Shown piece after piece: positions 1 to 7,282 of a DNA stretch of 64,000 bases. Origin of the DNA: Nitrospiraceae bacterium (GTDB lineage Bacteria; Nitrospirota; Nitrospiria; Nitrospirales; Nitrospiraceae). The stretch covers positions 5,262 to 69,261 of the forward strand of contig JACVSD010000001.1 of NCBI GenBank assembly GCA_014534095.1. Direction: 5' to 3'. The position numbers and the translations under genes were made by a program. The notes under the pieces were generated by a model, which worked only from the letters and a program-made list of their open reading frames with translations, did no database searches and was not told the origin of the DNA. The first letter of the stretch is position 1; each line of letters starts with the position of its first letter.

Positions 1-2
1 AA

Positions 3-59
3 ATTCTGACGGCTGCTCTGTGGACCATCAAGGAGTTGCCTGCTCGTGCGAAGTCCTGA
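3..59 (+). CDS. possible C-terminal end of a gene cut by the window edge
   Basis: An open frame enters from the left edge and ends at a TGA at 57-59, giving an 18-residue tail (ending ELPARAKS). It has the character of a protein C-terminus, and the next transcription unit starts right after it with a tRNA promoter at 81. Nothing more can be said: no domain is visible and the family is unknown. Another frame also runs through this stretch, so this may be chance. Confidence 0.25.
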   Translation: MLTAALWTIKELPARAKS

Positions 60-80
60 GCACGTCCGGTGCCTCGCGGC

Positions 81-110
81 TTGACTGAACTCACCAGAAT
101 TCAGGATAAT
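81..110 (+). promoter_or_regulatory. sigma70-type promoter of tRNA-Leu(CAG)
   Basis: A -35 box TTGACT (81-86) and a -10 box GATAAT (105-110) are separated by 18 bp. Predicted transcription start is near 117, about 7 nt before the mature tRNA 5' end at 124, a typical layout for a stable RNA gene. Confidence 0.6.
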
Positions 111-123
111 CCCGGTCTGATAT

Positions 124-210
124 GCCGAAGTGGCGAAACTGGCAGACGCACTAGATTCAGGGTCTAGCGCCCGCAAGGGTGTGCGGGTTCAAATCCCGCC
201 TTCGGCACCA
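124..210 (+). tRNA. tRNA-Leu (anticodon CAG)
   Basis: The acceptor stem GCCGAAG pairs with CTTCGGC and is followed by an encoded ACCA end (207-210). The anticodon stem CTAGA/TCTAG encloses the loop TTCAGGG, giving anticodon CAG, which reads CUG leucine codons. The long variable arm is the class II feature expected of tRNA-Leu. The T-arm GCGGGTTCAAATCCCGC is canonical. A second tRNA-Leu with the same acceptor stem lies at 40852-40935. Confidence 0.97.
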
Positions 211-280
211 CTACTTCCCCTTTTCGAGGTTTTGGCGGGAACGACTTCCGAAGTGCGGATCTGTAAGCGCTTGCCCCTCA

Positions 281-1195
281 TCAGTGCGCTCCTGGCTTCC
301 GGATCAACCGATTCACCTTATCGTCGAGAGCGCTGAAGTCCTCCAGTACTTCTATATGTGAGTCCAGGAGCAGTTCACGCAGGGCTTCCGCTCCATGCCC
401 CCCCACGGCAACATCGGATATCGGTGCAACCTGATTCACTAATGCGCTGACAAGTGTGATTGCCTCATCTTTAGGCAGGATCAAAGGAAGGGACATGATA
501 GTGAGGTCCGGCTGGACCGTGCTGCAGAACGTGGCGAGCGCGGGAATCGGGACCTTGGCTCCCAGATAGTAGGTCCGGCAGCCGCGAACCCGGCATCGAT
601 AGGCGACGGTCATGGCAGCGATATCGTGCTCCTCCCCCGGAGGGCAGGCAATGACAATCTTGGGTCCAAAATCGGCCACAGGCAACTGATTGAGGGCTGA
701 GAAAATCTTCTGCTGGATCTGCTTCGTCACGTAATGCTCAATCGCAATATTCACACGCCCGTCATGCCACAAGAGACCGACCTGTTCTTGGAGAGGAAGC
801 AAGATTCCATGAAGCGCTTCATCAAAGGGCACGACAGCTACGGCACCATTGAGGCGCCTTTCAAAGGTCACTCGATCGAAGGGCTCCAGGCAGTTCAGCA
901 ATTCCTCCACGAGCCGGTTGAAGGTATTGTCGACGAACGACCGTTCAGGCACTGCGGCTTGTGCTCGGTCCAATAATTCTTCACGCCCGAGCTTCGACAA
1001 CTCACCAATCGACCAGCCGGCATCGACCTGCTCTTTCAGGTACCTCAAGAGCCGGACGTCCTCATCAGAGTAATGACGGTATCGGTTCGCTCCTCGTATT
1101 GGAGCTAAAAGTCCAAATCGACGCTCCCAGACCCGAATAACGTCTTTTGACAATCCTGTGAGTTTCGCAACCCTATGAATTCTATGCGTCCTCAT
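281..1195 (-). CDS. CarH/LitR-type B12-dependent photoreceptor, MerR-family repressor
   Basis: This 304-residue protein has an N-terminal MerR winged-helix domain (about residues 1-75, with VIRVWERRFG) and a C-terminal cobalamin-binding part. The light-sensing W-x9-EH motif is intact (W143, E153, H154), and the B12-domain E-x-H motif carries the candidate axial ligand His190 in GEEHDIA. In known CarH proteins adenosylcobalamin drives tetramer formation and DNA binding in the dark, and light breaks the tetramer and derepresses the target. An ATG 27 nt upstream would lie inside the promoter, so the start at 1195 is preferred. The gene is divergent from a zinc-ribbon/SUMF1 gene run, with repeat operators between them. 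The light-sensing role is inferred from motifs; a B12-only or redox sensor is the alternative. Confidence 0.87.
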   Translation of the reverse strand: MRTHRIHRVAKLTGLSKDVIRVWERRFGLLAPIRGANRYRHYSDEDVRLLRYLKEQVDAGWSIGELSKLGREELLDRAQAAVPERSFVDNTFNRLVEELLNCLEPFDRVTFERRLNGAVAVVPFDEALHGILLPLQEQVGLLWHDGRVNIAIEHYVTKQIQQKIFSALNQLPVADFGPKIVIACPPGEEHDIAAMTVAYRCRVRGCRTYYLGAKVPIPALATFCSTVQPDLTIMSLPLILPKDEAITLVSALVNQVAPISDVAVGGHGAEALRELLLDSHIEVLEDFSALDDKVNRLIRKPGAH

Positions 1196-1203
1196 GTGAG
1201 AAG

Positions 1204-1232
1204 ATTGTAGTGCCATGTCCAATGTTTGTCAA
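1204..1232 (-). promoter_or_regulatory. promoter of the CarH-type gene, predicted leaderless
   Basis: Read on the minus strand, TTGACA (1227-1232) and TACAAT (1204-1209) are separated by 17 bp, close to the sigma70 consensus. The predicted start is near 1197, only about two bases before the ATG at 1195-1193, so the mRNA would be essentially leaderless. The -35 box lies inside an 11-bp copy of the putative CarH operator (1220-1230), which suggests autoregulation. Confidence 0.6.
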
Positions 1233-1251
1233 ACAATTGATATAAAAACAC

Positions 1252-1280
1252 TTGACGTAGTGATTGGCCTGGGATATACA
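1252..1280 (+). promoter_or_regulatory. sigma70-type promoter of the zinc-ribbon/SUMF1 gene run
   Basis: TTGACG (1252-1257) and TATACA (1275-1280) are spaced by exactly 17 bp, giving a predicted start near 1287. The -10 box lies within the first of three 11-bp direct repeats, so a bound regulator would block polymerase. The first gene downstream starts at 1330 and the first SUMF1 gene at 1654. Confidence 0.65.
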
Positions 1281-1305
1281 TGTGACAGACATCCGACAAA
1301 CATTG
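1273..1305 (+). repeat. three tandem 11-bp direct repeats, putative CarH operator
   Basis: Three adjacent 11-mers, GATATACATGT (1273-1283), GACAGACATCC (1284-1294) and GACAAACATTG (1295-1305), share the pattern GAYAnACAT. The third is repeated exactly in inverted orientation at 1220-1230 (CAATGTTTGTC), over the divergent promoter. Characterised CarH operators consist of 11-bp direct repeats bound by separate MerR domains of the tetramer, so position, period and neighbouring regulator agree. Binding itself is inferred. Confidence 0.6.
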
Positions 1306-1329
1306 AACATCAGCGGACATGGAGGTCGC

Positions 1330-1569
1330 ATGGTCAGAGCGATGGTGGACAGTGCAGGATCGGAACTGTGTGAAACAAAGCCCTCGAAGGTAGCCCACGG
1401 CTGCACCAGGTGCGGTGGTCTGTTGGTGAGTGACGTCTGCAGGGATTTGCTGAGCAGCACGGGCGAACTCGAGTTCGCCGCGAGACGTTGTGTGCAATGT
1501 GGAGAAGTCGTCGATCCTGTGATTCAGCGCAATCGGCGGATAGGACAACAATCGATGACAGTTCGGTAG
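1330..1569 (+). CDS. small zinc-ribbon protein
   Basis: A 79-residue protein with two CxxCG knuckles (CTRCGG and CVQCGE) about 30 residues apart, a typical zinc ribbon. The C-terminal knuckle is followed by VVDPVIQRNR. Similar short proteins recur in Nitrospira, but no function is established. The start chosen is the ATG at 1330, just after GGAGGT (1321-1326); the spacing is short, so the ATG at 1342 is an alternative. It is the first gene after the repeat-covered promoter, and the SUMF1 gene follows after 84 nt on the same strand, so it may be the first member of that operon. DNA binding, an assembly role or simple zinc storage are all possible. Confidence 0.7.
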   Translation: MVRAMVDSAGSELCETKPSKVAHGCTRCGGLLVSDVCRDLLSSTGELEFAARRCVQCGEVVDPVIQRNRRIGQQSMTVR

Positions 1570-1653
1570 GGAGAGGATGGCTCTCGTGGCGGCATGGCCA
1601 TAGTGCGTCACCCAATAATCACTTTCGTCGCGTTAAACCAAGGAGGTTTTCTC

Positions 1654-2619
1654 ATGCGGAGTCACAGATTGTTTCAAGCGGGGATCGGGTTGGGCGCTGC
1701 TCTATTGGCAGGCTCTCTTTCTATAGCAACGGCTGCCGACGACCCGGGCGGGGACATGGTGAAGATTCCGAAGGGCGAATTTACCATGGGAAGCAACGAG
1801 CATTCGGATGAAGCCAAGCATCAGGTGGTCCTGGACGCGTATCTCATCGACAAGTATGAGGCCTCGAACGCTCGCTATAAGGAATTTATGAAGGCCACTG
1901 GCCATCCGGCCCCGGCGTATTGGGATGACCCGCGGCTCAGTAAACCGGATCAACCGGTGGTCGGCGTGAGTTGGACAGATGCAACTGCGTTCTGCAAGTG
2001 GGATGGCAAACGGCTCCCCACGGAAGCCGAGTGGGAGCGAGCGGCCAAAGGGCCGGAGGGCGACAATCATTACCCCTGGGGTCACACGCTCGACCCAAAG
2101 AAAGCTAACTACGCACAGAATGTCGGCCGTACGATGCCGGTCGATTCCTATCCGGAAGGGGTGAGTGGATTCGGTGTCTACAACATGGCCGGAAACGTCT
2201 TCGAATGGGTCGAAGATTGGTATGACCAGAAATTTTATAAGCAAAGCACGGCACTGAATCCAAAGGGGGCTGAGAAGGGCTACAACTTTGCCAATCAAGG
2301 CCCCGTGAAGGTGTTGCGCGGCGGCTCATGGCTCGCGCCTGAGACCTCCCTTCATACGAGCCACCGGTTCTGGAATCAGCCTGACAACAATTCCTATGGG
2401 GTCGGACTGGGGTTCCGTTGTGCGAAGTCGGTCCAGATTGTGCCCGACGAGACCATCCAAGCGGGCCGCGATGCCTTCATTCAAGCCTTAGTCGCGATGG
2501 GTGCCGAGAAAAACGCCGATGCCATGGTCGCCATCGAAAAGGCTTTGGCTGCAGAACCGGAGAACAAGGAATACTTGGCGACCCGCGACCTCATCAAAAA
2601 GAGCAAAATCAGAAAGTAA
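1654..2619 (+). CDS. exported SUMF1/FGE-fold protein, copy 1
   Basis: A 321-residue protein with a signal peptide (cleavage probably after ATAA, about residue 24) and a SUMF1/formylglycine-generating-enzyme domain (about 35-270). Family marks are EFTMGS near its start, KRLPTEAEWERAA, NMAGNVFEWVEDWY and the final RGGSW...GFRC block. The two catalytic cysteines of true aerobic FGEs, found right after RGGSxL, are absent (LAPETSLHTSHR instead), so oxidase activity is unlikely. A short helical tail (about 280-321) resembles half a TPR. The start is set by AAGGAGG 8 nt before ATG 1654. Three paralogues stand in a row here with no sulfatase nearby. Likely a periplasmic structural or binding protein. 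Confidence 0.85.
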   Translation: MRSHRLFQAGIGLGAALLAGSLSIATAADDPGGDMVKIPKGEFTMGSNEHSDEAKHQVVLDAYLIDKYEASNARYKEFMKATGHPAPAYWDDPRLSKPDQPVVGVSWTDATAFCKWDGKRLPTEAEWERAAKGPEGDNHYPWGHTLDPKKANYAQNVGRTMPVDSYPEGVSGFGVYNMAGNVFEWVEDWYDQKFYKQSTALNPKGAEKGYNFANQGPVKVLRGGSWLAPETSLHTSHRFWNQPDNNSYGVGLGFRCAKSVQIVPDETIQAGRDAFIQALVAMGAEKNADAMVAIEKALAAEPENKEYLATRDLIKKSKIRK

Positions 2620-2692
2620 AACGAATCCGGATGCCGAGGGGGCGGCGATATCCGCACCCCTCGACGGCCGTGTTCACAATTGGAGAGATGAC

Positions 2693-3754
2693 ATGAACAA
2701 ACCCGGATTCCTCCTGCCGGCTTTTATAACCCTCCTAAGCATGACCTTGATGACAGGAACCGGCTATGCAGAGCGAGGCTTGATTCCAGAGGAGATGATC
2801 TATGTCGGTCACGGGCCGTCAGTGATGGGGATCGACAAAGAGATGTCGGGAAACTCAAACAAAGCCGTGACCGCGTATGACCGTAGAATGAAGGGGCCTT
2901 GGTCTGCCGAGGCATTGAATGACGAGGGACCGGCGCATATGGTCTTCGTGGATGCCTATCTACTCGACCGGTATGAGGTTTCTAACAAGGACTTTAAAGA
3001 CTTTATGAGGAGCACCGGCCACCCGGCTCCCGCCTATTGGGATGATCCACGACTCAATGCGCCTACTCAACCGGTCGTCGGCGTAAATTGGGAAGACGCC
3101 CAGGCCTTTTGCGCCTACCGTGGTAAGCGCTTGCCGACAGAGGCCGAATGGGAGAAAGCGGCTCGCGGTCCCAACGCCTATCGCTATCCATGGGGCAATG
3201 AGTTTGATTCGAGCAAAGCGAACTATGGCCGCAATCACGATGCGACGCTGCCAGTGGACTCCTATCCCGACGGAGCCAGTTATTATGGGGTTTACAACAT
3301 GGCAGGAAATGTCTTCGAGTGGGTTGCTGACTGGTATGATCCCCATTACTACGGACGGCTTGAAACCATGGTCAACCCGCCCGGTCCGCCGCAGCCCGTC
3401 TGGATTGGCGGAACCGGCACCTATGTCGACCGACTTACAGTCGGTAACAAGCGGGTCATTCGTGGCGGATCCTGGATCGCGCCGGCTAGCACCGTTCGGT
3501 CTACCCACCGCTTTTGGAATCATCCCGATAATAACAGCTATGGCGTAGGTCTGGGCCTCCGTTGCGCCAAGACCGCTCCGCAGGAAATGGAACAGCGGAT
3601 CAGGGACACCTACATCTCCGCTCTGTCGGACATGGGTCGTGAACGGTTTGCAGACGCGGAGCAGGCGGTCACTCGCGGCTTGGCTCTTGATCCGAAAAAT
3701 GTCGAACTTCTAGATCTCCGAGTGCTGATCCAGAAGTTGGCGAAGAAACAATGA
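2693..3754 (+). CDS. exported SUMF1/FGE-fold protein, copy 2
   Basis: A 353-residue paralogue of the preceding protein, with a signal peptide ending near GTGYA (residues 1-26). The SUMF1 domain (about 40-310) has KRLPTEAEWEKAA, NMAGNVFEWVADWY and RGGSWIAP...GLRC. Compared with copy 1 it has an extra segment between the start of the domain and the conserved PAYWDDPRL block shared by both. The FGE catalytic cysteine pair is again missing. The C-terminal tail (about 315-353) resembles a TPR unit, as in copy 1. The start ATG at 2693 follows GGAGAG. It lies 73 nt after copy 1 and 39 nt before the next gene, so all are probably co-transcribed. Confidence 0.85.
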   Translation: MNKPGFLLPAFITLLSMTLMTGTGYAERGLIPEEMIYVGHGPSVMGIDKEMSGNSNKAVTAYDRRMKGPWSAEALNDEGPAHMVFVDAYLLDRYEVSNKDFKDFMRSTGHPAPAYWDDPRLNAPTQPVVGVNWEDAQAFCAYRGKRLPTEAEWEKAARGPNAYRYPWGNEFDSSKANYGRNHDATLPVDSYPDGASYYGVYNMAGNVFEWVADWYDPHYYGRLETMVNPPGPPQPVWIGGTGTYVDRLTVGNKRVIRGGSWIAPASTVRSTHRFWNHPDNNSYGVGLGLRCAKTAPQEMEQRIRDTYISALSDMGRERFADAEQAVTRGLALDPKNVELLDLRVLIQKLAKKQ

Positions 3755-3793
3755 ATCAGCGATCAATAAATCGAATCCTCCTGGAGGCGTGTC

Positions 3794-4162
3794 ATGACTA
3801 ACCGCATACCATTGGTGCTGGGAATGATGCTCAGCGCATGGCTTGGAGTTTCGCCTCTTGAGGCGCAATCGATCGATCCGGTCTGGCACGCCCGCCCGGC
3901 GAGCGTCCAGGGCGTCCATGAGGCCGAATATGCTGTGGACCATGCCTGGGAGATCTACCATCGGGCGGCGTTGGGAGGCACCGTTGCCTCGCCCGCTCTG
4001 CAGGCGGATATCGAACAGCACCTCCATGAGGCGAGGATGCTCATGGCTCAGGCGCAAGAAGCTGCGGAGCGAGGGGACTCGCATCAGGTCGAGCGTCTTG
4101 TCGGACAAATTCAGATCCATACGGCGCAAGCCATCGCGGAGAGTAAGGAGCAAAAGAAATGA
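3794..4162 (+). CDS. small exported helical protein of the SUMF1 gene run
   Basis: A 122-residue protein with a signal peptide (about 1-24, ending LEAQ). The rest is predicted to be strongly alpha-helical and rich in Ala, Gln, Glu and His (HEAEYAVDHAWEIYHRAA; QAQEAAERGDSHQ), perhaps a helical bundle or a coiled coil. No known family is recognised. GGAGG (3782-3786) is a good Shine-Dalgarno site for ATG 3794. Its stop overlaps the start of the third SUMF1 gene by four bases (ATGA), which implies translational coupling and a shared role in the periplasm. Confidence 0.75.
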   Translation: MTNRIPLVLGMMLSAWLGVSPLEAQSIDPVWHARPASVQGVHEAEYAVDHAWEIYHRAALGGTVASPALQADIEQHLHEARMLMAQAQEAAERGDSHQVERLVGQIQIHTAQAIAESKEQKK

Positions 4163-5046
4163 CGCTAGGCTCATGGTGTGAAGTATGTTGCGTGAGGATG
4201 ATCTCTGTGGTCGTGGCGACGGCCTGCGGTCTCGTACCTATAGCCGTCGTGGCGGCTGCGCCGAGTATGTCAGAGCCCGACCCGGTCCGGATGGTCACCA
4301 TTCCCGCGGGAACTTTTTTGATGGGGAATCCAGAGGGCACTGGCCGAGCCGACGAATGGCCCCAGCGGTCTGTGCATTTGGACACGTATGTCATCGATCA
4401 GGTTGAGGTGACCAATGAGCGGTATCTGACGTTCGTGACCGCTACGGGGCATCGGAATCCACCGAATCCCTATGGGACGGGTCCGCTTCTATCAGTGAAA
4501 GGCATCGAACAACTCCCGGTCGTCCAAACGACGTGGTATGACGCCAAGGCTTATTGCAGCTGGGCGAAGAAGCGGTTGCCGACCGAAGCGGAATGGGAAA
4601 AGGCCGCTCGTGGGACGGATGGTCGCCGATTTCCCTGGGGGAATGAGCCGGCGGCGTTACAACGTGCGAACTACGATCGCGAATGGGAAGACGAGAAGAC
4701 GCTGTCTCCGGTTGGAACATTGCCGACCGGAGATTCCCCGTACGGAGTGAAAGACATGGCGGGCAATGCCAGGGAGTGGGTCTCAGACTGGTATGACGCG
4801 GAGTATTATCGACATGCTCCTGATCGAAACCCGCAGGGTCCTGACAAAAAGGGCGTCGTTCGATCAATCCGCGGCGGCTCGTGGCATAGCCCCGAAACCG
4901 ATGTCACCACATCAGCGAGAGGTCGCGGTGGGTTTGCGTTGCAGACGCATGGCACCGGATTCCGTTGCGCCCGTAGCGTGGAGCCGATGCTCAGTGACAC
5001 AGACCTGCGGGGGCCACTGCGCTCTCTTCGTGATGACGAGGGCTGA
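4159..5046 (+). CDS. exported SUMF1/FGE-fold protein, copy 3
   Basis: A 295-residue SUMF1-domain protein with an N-terminal hydrophobic export signal (about 13-34) and the family blocks GTFLMGN, KRLPTEAEWEKAA, DMAGNAREWVSDWY and RGGSWHSP...GFRC. It is more distant from copies 1 and 2: it lacks the PAYWDDP block and the TPR-like tail. The FGE catalytic cysteine pair after RGGS is again absent. The ATG at 4159 overlaps the stop of the upstream gene and follows AAGGAG; a GTG at 4189 is an alternative start with a cleaner signal peptide. It is the last gene of the run. Confidence 0.82.
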   Translation: MTLGSWCEVCCVRMISVVVATACGLVPIAVVAAAPSMSEPDPVRMVTIPAGTFLMGNPEGTGRADEWPQRSVHLDTYVIDQVEVTNERYLTFVTATGHRNPPNPYGTGPLLSVKGIEQLPVVQTTWYDAKAYCSWAKKRLPTEAEWEKAARGTDGRRFPWGNEPAALQRANYDREWEDEKTLSPVGTLPTGDSPYGVKDMAGNAREWVSDWYDAEYYRHAPDRNPQGPDKKGVVRSIRGGSWHSPETDVTTSARGRGGFALQTHGTGFRCARSVEPMLSDTDLRGPLRSLRDDEG

Positions 5047-5342
5047 GGCTTGTCTGAAGACCGCGGGAGATTTGGGGTCGCCGCTAAATCGAGGGTATGG
5101 ATTCTCGACCCGCGTCAGGACCTCGAGATACGAACCGGCTGATCCTAACGATATGCCGCTGCATGACTTGCGAAGAGGCGATTGATTCGGTTCTTCGGAA
5201 CTGACAGACGGAATCTGCTTTTACCGGACGAAACAGCGCACCTATGTTCAGGACTTGAAACGCAGACCTCGTCGGTCCGCCGAACGCGATCAATTAGGGC
5301 TGCGGACGACGGATCTTGCGTCGCATCGAGAGAGGAGTAATC

Positions 5343-6260
5343 GTGAAAATCGTATTGGCAGGGGCCTCCGGATTTCTCGGGTTCAGCCTTTGCCAGGCGT
5401 TGCGCCGGCAGGGTCATCGGCTGACGATCCTGACTCGCCGGGCAGCAGAACTTCAACGGCTCTTGGGGACGACCGTTCACGTCGTCGAGTGGGATGCAGC
5501 ACGTGGAGGCCCATGGGAACAGGCGTTCAGTGGAGCGGAAGCGGTGATCAATTTGGCGGGGGCGCCCATCGCTGGCGCCCGCTGGACAGAGTCCCGCAAG
5601 CGGCTCATCGCCGAGAGCCGGTTGCAGTCAACCAGACTGTTAGTCCAAGCTTGCTCCAGACTCACCGTTAAACCGGAGCTGTTCATCAATGCGTCTGGCA
5701 TCGGATACTATGGCCCGCAGGGTGATGACGCGGTCAATGAATCCAGCCCGCCTGGACGGGGCTTTCTTGCGGATCTCTGCGTGCACTGGGAGGCGGCTGC
5801 CCGGGATGCCGCCGCGATCGGCATGCGTGTGATTTGTCTGAGGACCGGTATGGTCCTCGAGGAGGACGGCGGGGCGCTGCCGCGCATAGCCATTCCTTTT
5901 CGGCTCTTTCTGGGTGGGCCGGTGATGCCAGGGAGCCAATGGATGTCCTGGATTCACCGTGACGATTGGGTCGGGCTGGTAGAATGGGCGCTGACAAATA
6001 AGGCGATCTCCGGACCCATCAATGTGGTGGCGCCGCATCCTGTCAGCATGAGCGAGTTCTGCCGGACACTCGGGACCGTGCTGCGCCGGCCTTCGTGGCT
6101 TCCCGTTCCTGAACTCGTTCTCAGACTTGCCCTGGGTGAACTGGCAACGCTCATGACGACGGGGCAACGGGTTGCGCCGACGGTCGCACAGGAAGGCGGC
6201 TATCGTTTTCGTTTCCCGTTTCTTGAAGGAGCATTGCGATCCATATCGGCAAAGACCTGA
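5343..6260 (+). CDS. TIGR01777-family NAD(P)-binding epimerase (YfcH-like)
   Basis: A 305-residue extended-SDR protein. The N-terminal Rossmann motif GASGFLG binds NAD(P), the middle has FINASGIGYYG, and the C-terminal about 50 residues match the DUF1731 tail typical of this family (RPSWLPVPELVLRLALGE). The family is widespread and annotated as a sugar-nucleotide epimerase, but the substrate is unknown. The GTG start at 5343 has GAGAGGAG just upstream and gives the usual KIVLAGASGFLG beginning. It stands alone, about 300 nt after the SUMF1 run. Confidence 0.88.
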   Translation: MKIVLAGASGFLGFSLCQALRRQGHRLTILTRRAAELQRLLGTTVHVVEWDAARGGPWEQAFSGAEAVINLAGAPIAGARWTESRKRLIAESRLQSTRLLVQACSRLTVKPELFINASGIGYYGPQGDDAVNESSPPGRGFLADLCVHWEAAARDAAAIGMRVICLRTGMVLEEDGGALPRIAIPFRLFLGGPVMPGSQWMSWIHRDDWVGLVEWALTNKAISGPINVVAPHPVSMSEFCRTLGTVLRRPSWLPVPELVLRLALGELATLMTTGQRVAPTVAQEGGYRFRFPFLEGALRSISAKT

Positions 6261-6615
6261 AGGAAGCACGACGTTGTCAGGGAGCACAGGCCAAGCGTTG
6301 CAGCGGGCGTCGAACCAATCGCATACACGAGCGGATGGCGGGCTTCGCCGTATGGCGCTCTGCTGTGACGGCCCAGAAGGCCCTTCTCATAACGCGGGAA
6401 TCGCGCATGGACCCATCGTGACGGTGGATGGCACCTTGTGGCCGGTAAGAGTTACGAATAGGTCGTGAGGGTTATACGAGGTGCAGTTGGACGGTTGCCA
6501 GTTCTCGGTGCAAACGGCGCAAGGGACCCGAGCTGACCATCACCCGCGTGGCGGCCGATTCCTGGAAAGGACCTTCCGCCTTACGAATCCCCTCCCATAG
6601 GATAGGAGGCACAGT
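6261..6615 (+). other. 355-bp stretch without a supported gene
   Basis: Both strands have open frames here, but none has a ribosome-binding site or recognisable protein. A minus-strand frame ending at 6472 has protein-like composition near its end but no usable start. The last 15 bases hold the AGGAGG site of the next gene. Confidence 0.4.
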
Positions 6616-7158
6616 ATGAAGACTCGATGGAGAATAGTGGCGATCGCAGCCGTCCTGGCGGCTCTCGCTGCGGGGCCCGTGTGGAGCGAGTCTGCCCCCC
6701 TTGGATCTCATCCGACTTCTCCTCCTCTCGCAAAGATGAATCTCTACCTCACCGCGGGCGATTATCGCCGTGCGCTGGAAGCGTGCCAACGGAGCATTGA
6801 CGATGCGCCTTCCGCTGCCACCTATGTGCATCTGACCTATGTCTATCACGCGATCGACGCGTATCTTGAGCACCTAGCTAAGGAAGAGCGTTGGATCACC
6901 GTCGAGCATCTGTACCTGAATCTGGCCTCCCGAGGCACTGAGGACTTGGTGGATCCTCCCGGCGGCCTCGCACGCATGGCCAAAGAAATGATTCAACTGA
7001 GCGTGCGGCAACAATCTGATGTCAGCGCCGCCATGGCTAACCGATTGGAGAAAGCCGAGGTGGATCGCTTGTGGACGCAACAAGCCAAGTGGCGGGCCAT
7101 CCACCCTGGCACGTGGTGGCAGAGTTTTCCAGCCGCATGGATCGACGGAGAGGGCTAG
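6616..7158 (+). CDS. exported conserved hypothetical protein with a helical (TPR-like) core
   Basis: A 180-residue protein with a clear signal peptide (residues 1-24, AAGPVWS). The N-terminal half of the mature part (about 38-85) looks like a pair of TPR helices (MNLYLTAGDYRRALEACQRS; AATYVHLTYVYHAIDAY). The C-terminal half is helical with several tryptophans (WRAIHPGTWWQSFPAAW). No cysteine or metal motif is visible. AGGAGG lies 7 nt before ATG 6616. No function can be named; a periplasmic scaffold is a reasonable guess. Confidence 0.7.
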   Translation: MKTRWRIVAIAAVLAALAAGPVWSESAPLGSHPTSPPLAKMNLYLTAGDYRRALEACQRSIDDAPSAATYVHLTYVYHAIDAYLEHLAKEERWITVEHLYLNLASRGTEDLVDPPGGLARMAKEMIQLSVRQQSDVSAAMANRLEKAEVDRLWTQQAKWRAIHPGTWWQSFPAAWIDGEG

Positions 7159-7282
7159 AGGGGAATCCAGCCCAGGCTGTCGACCATCAGTTCGGATACT
7201 CGTGATCGCCGGATGGTGTGGTTGAGATCTACATCGTGCAGCCTCTCACGAAGAAAATGGGCCAAGGAGCATCGGTGACGCC

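Noticed and set aside
6472..6873. Minus-strand frame with a protein-like end before the gene at 6616
   Set aside because: Most of it is antisense to the better-supported gene at 6616, and the part outside it has no start codon with a ribosome-binding site.
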